Assembly (NCBI GenBank): GCA_018713605.1 | Contig: DVOM01000012.1 | Span: 1 to 20,304 of the forward strand | Reading direction: 5' to 3' | DNA: 20,304 nt | DNA from: Scatacola_A faecigallinarum | GTDB lineage: Bacteria; Pseudomonadota; Alphaproteobacteria; RF32; CAG-239 | Part shown: piece after piece, positions 13,954 through 20,304 of the stretch | How positions within the stretch are numbered: position 1 is the stretch's first letter | Layout: each line of letters opens with the position of its first letter | The notes under the pieces: generated by a model | What the model saw: the letters and a program-made list of their open reading frames with translations, nothing else | Database searches by the model: none | What the model was told of the DNA's origin: nothing | Position numbers and translations under genes: made by a program

Positions 13954-15570
13954 TTAACAATAGCTTGACCATACGTCACAAAAGCCCATGCTGTCGTCGT
14001 AGCTGCTGCCCCAGCCGCCGCCACCGCCGCCGCTGGAAATATTTCCGCCTGAACCGCCGGAACTCGGAACATAGCAGCTGGAACATTTGCCGCCGCAGGG
14101 GTTGTCACAGACCTGATTGCCGGTGCATACCTGATCAAAGTCGTTGTTGCACTGGCAGGCGGCATATTTGCCGCCGCAGCTTTCGCCGACGCCGACATAG
14201 TTGCCGCTGCAGGATTCAAGGTCGGAACGGCATTGGCAAGATTGATATTTGCCGTTGCAGGAAGAACCAACGCCTTCATAAACGCCGCTGCAGGTTTCCG
14301 AGTAACTGGACGGGCAGGTGCATGATTCATATCTGCCGCCGCAGGAGGCGCCGCTGCCGACTTCGGGGGACTTACAGCTGACCAGATCCGAACGGCAGCT
14401 GCATGAAGTGTACAAACCGCCGCAGGATGGCCCTACGCCGCTGCCTGCCGAGTTGCAGCTGACCAGGTCGGAACGGCATTCGCATGACTTGTACTTGCCG
14501 TCGCAGGCCTCTCCGACGCCTTTCTGAGCCGAGTTGCAGGTTTCCGTATAGCCCAGTTCCTCGCAGCTCTTGTCCGCGCAGTCTGAATATAAGCCGTCAC
14601 AGGCCGAACCGACCGGATTTTGTCCGTCACAGGTTTTGTTGTAATTGTTCGGACAAGTGCATGACTGATACAGCCCGTTACAGGACTGTCCGACGCCGAC
14701 ATAAGGAGCCGAACAGCTTTCCGAGAAAGAAGCGGGACAACTGCATGACTTGTATTTGCCGTCGCAGGAATCTCCTTCGCCCTGATACGGATAGTTGCAG
14801 GTCTGATTGTAGGCTTCGTCACAGGCGATGGTCGTGCAGTCTTCGTACAAGCCGTTACAGGCGTCGCCGACACCGCTCATGCCTTCGCTTTCGCAGTCTC
14901 TTGTATATGTAGCCGGACACTGGCAGGATTGATATTTGCCGTCACAGGAATCGCCGACGCCGACATAAGGCGAAGAACAGTATTCCGTATAGGTTGACGG
15001 ACAGATGCAGCTGGAATATTTCCCGTCACAGGAAGTTCCCGACGTATCCGGAACTTTGGGCGACGGGCAGTCGCCGGTGCCGTATTTAAATGCAGCCTGG
15101 CATTCGCAAGATTTGTATTTGCCGTCTTTAGGTGTGCCGACGCCCTGATAGGGAAATTCGCAGGTTTGCGTGTATTGGGGCGGATTGCATTTGAATTTGT
15201 CTTCGCAACCGGTGTTGCAGGTCGTATATCCGTCCGTACAGCTTGCCGTATTGGTCAGGTTAAAGCCGGTACAAGGGTTGATGGTCTCGCAAGGCTTCGT
15301 ATAGTCGTCGCCTTTGCCGAAAGTTATTCCGCTGCCGCAGTCGCCGACGCCCAAAAAACAAATACCGGCCAGCCGCTTATAGTCTTTAGCGGAAGAAAAC
15401 GGCGGAATAACAAGGGTTGGAGGAGTTAGTTCCGAATATTTTCGGTTAAATTCGAGTTTGTTTACAACAGCCTTATTTTCTTTTGCGTCTGTTTCCAGCG
15501 CGGCTGAAGCGACTCTGGCTACAATCATAGCCGAAGACGTCAGTAACAAGTACTTGTTCATGGATTTCAT
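13954..15570 (-). CDS. Secreted Cys-rich tandem-repeat protein
   Basis: A 538-residue exported protein. The N-terminus MKSMNKYLLL...ARVASA is a Sec signal peptide, probably cut after ASA. From about residue 133 to 500 there are roughly 13 repeat units of 26-33 residues. Their shared form is C...GVG..C.G.Y.SC.C, four cysteines per unit, as in GVGDSCDGKYQSCQC and GVGSSCNGKYQSCQC. The tail is Gly/Ser-rich with a GGGGGGWG run and ends in a cysteine. It is probably disulphide-stabilised, extracellular or on the surface. Start 15570 follows AGGTG (15575-15579); a GTG at 15585 would lie on top of that site. From memory, similar repeats occur in gut Alphaproteobacteria. The function is unknown. Confidence 0.88.
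   Translation of the reverse strand: MKSMNKYLLLTSSAMIVARVASAALETDAKENKAVVNKLEFNRKYSELTPPTLVIPPFSSAKDYKRLAGICFLGVGDCGSGITFGKGDDYTKPCETINPCTGFNLTNTASCTDGYTTCNTGCEDKFKCNPPQYTQTCEFPYQGVGTPKDGKYKSCECQAAFKYGTGDCPSPKVPDTSGTSCDGKYSSCICPSTYTEYCSSPYVGVGDSCDGKYQSCQCPATYTRDCESEGMSGVGDACNGLYEDCTTIACDEAYNQTCNYPYQGEGDSCDGKYKSCSCPASFSESCSAPYVGVGQSCNGLYQSCTCPNNYNKTCDGQNPVGSACDGLYSDCADKSCEELGYTETCNSAQKGVGEACDGKYKSCECRSDLVSCNSAGSGVGPSCGGLYTSCSCRSDLVSCKSPEVGSGASCGGRYESCTCPSSYSETCSGVYEGVGSSCNGKYQSCQCRSDLESCSGNYVGVGESCGGKYAACQCNNDFDQVCTGNQVCDNPCGGKCSSCYVPSSGGSGGNISSGGGGGGWGSSYDDSMGFCDVWSSYC
14071..15174 (-). repeat. Imperfect in-frame tandem repeats, about 84 bp per unit
   Basis: About 13 units that encode the Cys-rich repeats lie side by side. 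Blocks such as the minus-strand codons for CDGKYKSC recur at the same phase with few changes. Two adjacent units share an exact RSDLVSC start, and a third has RSDLESC, which points to local duplication. Unit number could vary between strains by slippage or recombination. Confidence 0.85.
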
Positions 15571-15611
15571 AGCACACCTACACACAATATATTAAATCAA
15601 CACACACTAAC

Positions 15612-15640
15612 AGTATAGCCTGTAATTTATATTTTTACAA
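15612..15640 (-). promoter_or_regulatory. Promoter of the Cys-rich gene
   Basis: On the minus strand TTGTAA (15635-15640) and TATACT (15612-15617) are 17 bases apart. Transcription would start near 15605, about 35 bases before the ATG. It is also the only clear promoter upstream of the nucleotidyltransferase array. Confidence 0.6.
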
Positions 15641-15710
15641 CTAAAATATGACGATGATATATGTGCTATGAAATTTTTATCAAGATTGCGGAAATATTTT
15701 CACCTGTCGC

Positions 15711-16166
15711 TCAGGCCTTCTGTTTCCAGCGGCCGTTGTCTTCCTGCTGCCAGTAATAAATTTCTTCGCCGGCGCCTTTAAGCTCCTTCCAAAAGGTTCG
15801 TGCAGCGTTTACCGCCGTTTCCGAATTGCCGTCAAAAATGTTGAAAACGCGTTCATATTGTTTCAGGCTGTCCAAATCGATTTTGGCGCCGTCAACCAGA
15901 AACAGCATCGTCGCGCCGTTTGGGTTGTCGTCGCCGGCCGAAAGCCAAATCGGCTGCATTTCGCCGAAACCGTCCTTGCGCGAACCGTGCGGAATAAACG
16001 ATTGGTCGTTAAACGTCCATAAAAACGTATTGATAAATTCGACGCGCTCTTCGTTGCCGACTTTGATTTTGACTTTTTTTCCGGTTTCATACGCCTTTTC
16101 CAGCAGTTTCGGCAGCACGTTCTCCAGAGTTTGGTTTTGCAGATGATAAAAGTCGACCCGGCTCAT
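15711..16166 (-). CDS. holC: DNA polymerase III chi subunit
   Basis: HolC links the clamp loader (through psi) to single-strand binding protein at the replication fork. The 151-residue product carries the family pattern throughout: the FYHLQNQTLENVLPKLLEKA start, NEERVEFIN, LWTFNDQSFIPHG, FGEMQPIWLS, NPNGATMLFLVDGA and the closing YYWQQ segment. Length is normal. The start overlaps the stop of degP in an ATGA, so it is the last gene of the hflK-hflC-degP-holC operon. In many genomes holC instead follows the aminopeptidase gene pepA. No good terminator was found after it. Confidence 0.93.
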   Translation of the reverse strand: MSRVDFYHLQNQTLENVLPKLLEKAYETGKKVKIKVGNEERVEFINTFLWTFNDQSFIPHGSRKDGFGEMQPIWLSAGDDNPNGATMLFLVDGAKIDLDSLKQYERVFNIFDGNSETAVNAARTFWKELKGAGEEIYYWQQEDNGRWKQKA

Positions 16167-17599
16167 TTGTTTTCTTTCAGTTTAAGGGCGGCAAAATGAA
16201 CAGTCCCTTTGTCCTGCACCAGCAGCAAAACCGGACGGTTGTTTTCCATTTTGGCCTCGTTAACGTAGTTTCTTACGTCTGCAAGCGTAAAGACGTCTTT
16301 CTTGTCGATTTTGGCAACGACGTCACCGGTACGCAGGCCTTTTTCTTCGGCATCCGAACCGGGACGGATTTCCGTAATTACGACGCCTTTGGCTTCTGCC
16401 GAGAGCGAATATCTGTCCATCAGTTCAGGCGTAATTTCGCTGAAACGGATGTCCAGTTCTTCAATCATGCCATCGTCATCTGTTCCTGAGGTTTTTCTTT
16501 CCGGTTCGGCTGTCGTTTTTTCTGATGCCGGCTCGGTTTCCTCCGGCATCTCCAGAATGTCGACCGTCAGCGGCACGCGTTGTTTGTTCCGCCATAACTC
16601 GATTTTGACTTTGCGGCCGATTTCGGTTTCCGCTACCATGCGTGACAGATTTTTTGTATTGTCGATGGGGTAGCCGTCAAAGCTCAAAATAATGTCTCCT
16701 GCCGTAATTCCGGCCTCGCCGGCGGAAGCGCCTTCGTTCAGCCCCGATACCAAAACGCCTTCCTGTGCGTTCAGTCCGACGCTGGCGGCGATTTCTTCAC
16801 TGTTGGGTTGAATCTTGACCCCGATCCAGCCGCGTTTGACTTCGCCTTTGTTTTTCAGCTGTTCGACTACCCATTTGGCCAAATTGACCGGAATGGCAAA
16901 CCCGATGCCCATACTGCCGCCGGTGGTTGAAAAAATGGCGCTGTTAATGCCGATGACTTCGCCGTTCATGTCAAACATCGGGCCGCCGGAACTTCCCTGA
17001 TTGATTGAGGCGTCGGTCTGAATGAAATTGTCATAGGGACCGGCTTCGATATCGCGCGACTTGGCCGAAACGATGCCTGCCGTAACGCTGCCGCCGAGAC
17101 CGAACGGATTGCCGATGGCCAGAACCCAGTCGCCGACCCTGATTTTGTCGGAATCTCCGAGAACCGCGGGCGTCAGTTTCTTCTTTGTGTCGATTTTAAT
17201 CAGTGCCAGATCCGTTTTCGGGTCAACACCGACCAGCCTGGCCGTTTCGGTTCCGTTGTCCGACAGCGTAACCGTGATTTCTTCGGCCTGGTCGATAACA
17301 TGGTTGTTGGTAATGATATATCCGTCTTCGCTGATAATAAAGCCCGAGCCGAGCGCCGTCTGATTGTTGCCCTTTTGATTGAAAAAGCGGTCAATGGCCG
17401 GATTGGGACTGGAAAAGGCGTTTTCGCCCGTTTCGGCATTTTCGTCCGGCTGATGCACCGTCGAAATGTTGACGACTGACGGCGTCAGCTTTTCGGCCAG
17501 GTCGGCAAATGACGGAAATCCCTGCTGAGCCTGAACCGAACTGCTCCAAAACAGGAACAGCCCGGTCAGAATGATTTTAAATCCGCGTTCGGCTTTCAT
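16163..17599 (-). CDS. degP: Periplasmic serine protease of the DegP/HtrA (Do) family
   Basis: A 478-residue periplasmic protease and chaperone that degrades misfolded envelope proteins. It has a signal peptide (1-24, ending SVQA) and a trypsin-like domain with the triad His100 (TNNHVID), Asp130 (TDLALIK) and Ser204 (QGSSGGP). Two PDZ domains follow (about 258-345 and 385-470), separated by a Glu/Thr-rich linker (352-376). The domain plan fits DegP, DegQ and MucD alike, so the exact name is not settled. It starts 7 bases after hflC, with GGAAG of the hflC end serving as the ribosome site, and overlaps holC by 4 bases. The hflK-hflC-degP order is common in Alphaproteobacteria. Confidence 0.95.
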   Translation of the reverse strand: MKAERGFKIILTGLFLFWSSSVQAQQGFPSFADLAEKLTPSVVNISTVHQPDENAETGENAFSSPNPAIDRFFNQKGNNQTALGSGFIISEDGYIITNNHVIDQAEEITVTLSDNGTETARLVGVDPKTDLALIKIDTKKKLTPAVLGDSDKIRVGDWVLAIGNPFGLGGSVTAGIVSAKSRDIEAGPYDNFIQTDASINQGSSGGPMFDMNGEVIGINSAIFSTTGGSMGIGFAIPVNLAKWVVEQLKNKGEVKRGWIGVKIQPNSEEIAASVGLNAQEGVLVSGLNEGASAGEAGITAGDIILSFDGYPIDNTKNLSRMVAETEIGRKVKIELWRNKQRVPLTVDILEMPEETEPASEKTTAEPERKTSGTDDDGMIEELDIRFSEITPELMDRYSLSAEAKGVVITEIRPGSDAEEKGLRTGDVVAKIDKKDVFTLADVRNYVNEAKMENNRPVLLLVQDKGTVHFAALKLKENK

Positions 17600-17605
17600 A
17601 GGTTT

Positions 17606-18481
17606 CTATCTTCCCGTTTTCATCGACTTTCCGAAATAATTGAAGAACTCGGAATCCGGTGACAGAACAAGTTCGGCTTCGCCGTCGCCCAAAGATGTTT
17701 TGTAAGCCTCCAGCGAACGGTAGAAAGCATAAAATTCGGGGTCGGTGCCGGCCGCGTCATTCCAGATTTTAATGGCGGTTTCGTCGCCCTGTCCGCGGGT
17801 AATCTGTGCCTGTTTTTCAGCTTCGGCGATGATTATGGTTCTCTCTTTGTCTGCCTTGGCGCGGATTTGCTGAGCCTGCTGTTGTCCCTGTGCGCGAAAC
17901 TCTTTGGCGTCTCTTTCGCGCTCGGTTTTCATGCGGGCGTTAATCGCCTGCAAAACCTCAATCGGCAGGTCAGCCCGGCGGATGCGGACGTCGGCGACGC
18001 TTACGCCGATTTGCGCGGCATCGACTTTAACCGCGTTGCTGATGTCGCGCATAATTTCGGTTCTTTGCTGTGAAAGCAGCTCCTGCAGCGTAATTCGGCC
18101 GAGAATTTTGCGCACCGAAGAGTTAACGATTTCTTCCAGTTTGCCGCGGGCAATCGGTTCTGTGCGAACCGTCTGGTAAAACTTGAGCGGATCAACGATT
18201 TTGTAACGGGTAAAACTGTCGACGTCCAGACGTTTTTTGTCGTTCAGAACCACTTCCTGTGCCGGCGGATCCAGATTCAGCAGACGGGTGTCGTAGAGGG
18301 TAACGTTCTGAATAAACGGAATCTTGAACTTCAGCCCCGGTTCCTTGACCAGCCGCACCGGCTCGCCGAATTGCAGGACAATTGCCTGTTCGGCCTGATT
18401 GACGATATAAACCGAATTTGCCAGTACAAACAACAGAGCAACAAAAACGATGCCGATGTAATATTTCCAGTTATTGTTCAT
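17606..18481 (-). CDS. hflC: Membrane protease regulator HflC
   Basis: HflC is an SPFH/band-7 protein that forms, with HflK, a large periplasm-facing complex around the FtsH protease and limits its access to membrane substrates. The 291-residue product has one N-terminal membrane helix (about 7-27), then QAEQAIVLQFGEPV, the band-7 domain and a long Ala/Glu/Arg-rich coiled region (EFRAQGQQQAQQIRAKAD). Its ATG shares a base with the hflK stop (TAATG), and AGGAG precedes it. Length and order match hflC rather than a stomatin. Confidence 0.95.
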   Translation of the reverse strand: MNNNWKYYIGIVFVALLFVLANSVYIVNQAEQAIVLQFGEPVRLVKEPGLKFKIPFIQNVTLYDTRLLNLDPPAQEVVLNDKKRLDVDSFTRYKIVDPLKFYQTVRTEPIARGKLEEIVNSSVRKILGRITLQELLSQQRTEIMRDISNAVKVDAAQIGVSVADVRIRRADLPIEVLQAINARMKTERERDAKEFRAQGQQQAQQIRAKADKERTIIIAEAEKQAQITRGQGDETAIKIWNDAAGTDPEFYAFYRSLEAYKTSLGDGEAELVLSPDSEFFNYFGKSMKTGR

Positions 18482-19581
18482 TATTTGCTCTCCTGTGTCT
18501 GATTATTGCGGTTCAGTGGCAAAATCGGCAGAACGTTGCCGCCTTTTGCCGACGGGTCGAGGATAACTTTTCTGGAATTGGCCAGCACGCCTTCCATGGT
18601 TTCCAGATACAGGCGCTTGGCCGTAATTTCCTTGCCCTGTTTATAGGCGTTGTATACCGAAATAAAACGTTCGGCGTCACCCTTGGCCTTGTTGACGACG
18701 GCTTCTCTGTAAGCCTGGGCTTCCTGCAGGCGCTTGGCTGCCTCGCCGCGGGCTTTCGGCAGCACTTCGTTGCGGTAGGCCTCCGCTTCGTTTTTGAAAC
18801 GCTCCATGTCTGCTTTGGCGCGCTGAACTTCGTTGAATGCGTCGACAACCTGCTTCGGCGGGTCGGCCTTTTGCAGTTTGACGCGGACGATTTCCACGCC
18901 GGAACCGAACTCGTCAAGAACTTTTTGCAGCTCAGCCTTGGTTTCGTCCTCGACTTTGCCGCGGTCGCCGGTAATAATCGGCTGCATTTCGGACTGTCCG
19001 ACAATTTCGCGCAGAACCGACTGTGCGGCGACGCGAACCGTTACGTCCGGGCTGCGCATGTTAAACAGATAGTCTTTGGCGTTTTTGATTTTCCAAACTA
19101 CGGTAAGATTGATGTCGACAATGTTTTCGTCGCCGGTCAGCATATGGCTTTCGGTAAAGGAATTAAGTTCGCTGTCCGAACCGTTGCGGCTGTTGCGCAG
19201 ACCGGCCAGATTGGAGGCGTCGTAGGCCTCGGTTACGCCGAGCGTAATGCTTCTTTCCTGCGTAATGCTTACTTTGTCGACCGATTCAATCGGGTAGGGG
19301 AGATAATAATGCAGACCGGCGTCCGTCGTACGGTTATAGGCTCCGAAACGCAGCACGACACCCTGTTCGCTGGGTTGTACCTGATAAAATCCCGAAGCCA
19401 GCCAGACCAGCAGCAAGATCAGCACGGCCCATTTGATTTTGAACTCAAAGCCGCCGTTGCCGCCTTTGCGGTCAATGATTTTTTCAAAATTGACGACTTT
19501 GGGTTTGGAAACGGTTTCTTCAGCGCTTCCCCACGGGTTCACATCGTCGCTGCTGCCCCAGGGGCCTTGATTTTTTGCCAT
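18481..19581 (-). CDS. hflK: Membrane protease regulator HflK
   Basis: HflK is the partner of HflC in the FtsH-regulating complex. The 366-residue product has a polar Gly/Pro-rich cytoplasmic N-terminus with two PWGS repeats (7-10 and 16-19) and one membrane helix (about 50-66, WAVLILLLVWLASGF). It then continues with VQPSEQGVVLRFG, the band-7 domain and the coiled-coil region near AFNEVQRAKADMERF. It is the first gene of the operon, with GAGGG ahead of the ATG, and diverges from mrp. Long open frames on the opposite strand here are only the mirror of this gene. Confidence 0.96.
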   Translation of the reverse strand: MAKNQGPWGSSDDVNPWGSAEETVSKPKVVNFEKIIDRKGGNGGFEFKIKWAVLILLLVWLASGFYQVQPSEQGVVLRFGAYNRTTDAGLHYYLPYPIESVDKVSITQERSITLGVTEAYDASNLAGLRNSRNGSDSELNSFTESHMLTGDENIVDINLTVVWKIKNAKDYLFNMRSPDVTVRVAAQSVLREIVGQSEMQPIITGDRGKVEDETKAELQKVLDEFGSGVEIVRVKLQKADPPKQVVDAFNEVQRAKADMERFKNEAEAYRNEVLPKARGEAAKRLQEAQAYREAVVNKAKGDAERFISVYNAYKQGKEITAKRLYLETMEGVLANSRKVILDPSAKGGNVLPILPLNRNNQTQESK

Positions 19582-19621
19582 GTTTTATCCCTCTGATAAG
19601 TTTATTTTGTTGTATTAGTTC

Positions 19622-19652
19622 AATATATAATATATATGAATTCTAAAAACAA
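19622..19652 (-). promoter_or_regulatory. Candidate hflK promoter in the hflK-mrp gap
   Basis: On the minus strand TTGTTT (19647-19652) and TATATA (19624-19629) are 17 bases apart, a moderate match. The gap is extremely AT-rich, and a plus-strand TATAAT at 19626-19631 could be the -10 for mrp. Its -35 is poor. The two -10 regions would overlap back to back, so the assignments are tentative. Confidence 0.35.
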
Positions 19653-19692
19653 TTATTGATAAAACTATATCAACAGGGGGCTGAAAAGCATA

Positions 19693-20304
19693 ATGGAAGA
19701 AAAAATCAGAGAACTCGTCGGAGCCGTTTTTGCTCCGGAACAGATTGAAAGCGTAAAAGTCTTCAACGGCCGCGCGATTGTCACGCTGCAAAACGCGGTT
19801 GAAAATCCAGAAGTGACCGGACGTCTTAAGTCCGCTATTTCCGAAATGGACGGCATTGCAAAGGTTTCAATCGTTTATACGGCACCCAAAGCCAATATCG
19901 GGCTTAAGCCGGAGAATCCCAAATGGGAAATCAAAGGCGTCAGGAAAATTATCGGCGTGGCTTCCGGCAAAGGCGGCGTCGGCAAGTCGACAACGGCGGT
20001 CAATCTGGCTTTGGCGCTGTCAAGGCTCGGGCTTAAAACCGCATTGTTTGATGCTGATATTTACGGTCCGTCAATTCCGACCATGCTGGGGTATGAGGGC
20101 GTCGGCGCCGTTTCGTATGACGGTAAAACCTTTGAACCGTTTCGTTATCAGGATATTGCCTCCATGTCCATCGGTACCCTGATTGACAAAGACGTGCCGC
20201 TTATCTGGCGCGGCGCCAAGGCCTGCGGCGCGATTGAACAGCTGCTTACCGAAGTCAACTGGGGAGAAATAGACGTTATGGTCATTGATATGCCTCCCGG
20301 AACC
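19693..20304 (+). CDS. mrp: Iron-sulfur carrier ATPase Mrp/ApbC, 5' part
   Basis: The first 204 residues of an Mrp/ApbC/Nbp35-type P-loop ATPase that carries and delivers Fe-S clusters; the rest lies beyond the window. The N-terminal MIP18-like domain (about 1-75) precedes the deviant Walker A GKGGVGKST (92-100). Then come FDADIYGPSIPTMLG (119-133), LIWRGAK and DVMVIDMPPGT, all typical of the family. The C-terminal CxxC that binds the cluster cannot be seen here. AGGGGG (19675-19680) is 12 bases before the ATG, longer than ideal. The gene diverges from hflK. Confidence 0.95.
   Translation, partial: MEEKIRELVGAVFAPEQIESVKVFNGRAIVTLQNAVENPEVTGRLKSAISEMDGIAKVSIVYTAPKANIGLKPENPKWEIKGVRKIIGVASGKGGVGKSTTAVNLALALSRLGLKTALFDADIYGPSIPTMLGYEGVGAVSYDGKTFEPFRYQDIASMSIGTLIDKDVPLIWRGAKACGAIEQLLTEVNWGEIDVMVIDMPPGT

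Noticed and set aside
13893..14912. Ala-, Arg- and Cys-rich open frames on both strands
   Set aside because: They are out-of-frame readings of the Cys-rich repeats; their repetitiveness comes from the repeat DNA.
13954..15570. CRISPR-like spacing in the repeat region
   Set aside because: The repeats are in-frame, imperfect and coding, with no unique spacers between conserved repeats.
18418..19596. 392-codon open frame on the plus strand
   Set aside because: It lies wholly opposite hflK and hflC, both clear family members, and its protein has no recognisable motif; it is the mirror of their codon bias.

Overview
The window reads as a piece of alphaproteobacterial chromosome. The evidence is a CtrA cell-cycle regulator next to fliI-fliJ, an hflK-hflC-degP-holC operon of alphaproteobacterial type, an iron superoxide dismutase and an Mrp/ApbC scaffold. 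The intergenic DNA is AT-rich and a large secreted Cys-rich repeat protein is present. From memory, this mix resembles uncultured gut or host-associated Alphaproteobacteria, but the sequence alone does not fix the genus. No phage integrase, transposase or CRISPR array was seen.

Layout, left to right. 1-296: the first codons of a minus-strand gene, with its own promoter and a structured leader, then the ctrA terminator. 297-3601: ctrA (minus) diverges from fliI-fliJ-sodB (plus) across an AT-rich control region holding a canonical CtrA box. 3602-5083: two unknown small genes behind a near-consensus promoter, a tRNA-Glu(CTC), and a directly repeated, strongly structured 160-bp unit built around the tRNA terminator. 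5084-6080: an AT-rich pair, a P-loop kinase-like protein and a GNAT acetyltransferase. 6081-8603: a possible gene remnant, a small membrane protein, an isochorismatase-family hydrolase, a two-TM membrane protein and an exported protein of unknown role.

8560-13890 is the most unusual stretch. Six consecutive minus-strand genes, tightly coupled by overlapping or nearly touching ends, encode seven copies of one Pol-beta-type nucleotidyltransferase family and nothing else. All copies share an N-terminal LxPxxF...R...LL segment, a GS-x9-(S)DxD active site, a third carboxylate and a YS(L/V)xxNxW motif. One gene is a two-domain fusion, and one copy has lost or changed active-site acids. Just upstream on the same strand lies a 538-residue exported Cys-rich protein with about 13 repeat units, separated from the array only by a terminator hairpin. 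No HEPN partner, CBASS effector, toxin-antitoxin partner or mobile gene was found beside the array, so its role is open.

15711-19581: the minus-strand operon hflK-hflC-degP-holC. It combines membrane protease control and periplasmic protein quality control with the chi subunit of DNA polymerase III. It diverges from mrp/apbC, which runs off the right end of the window.
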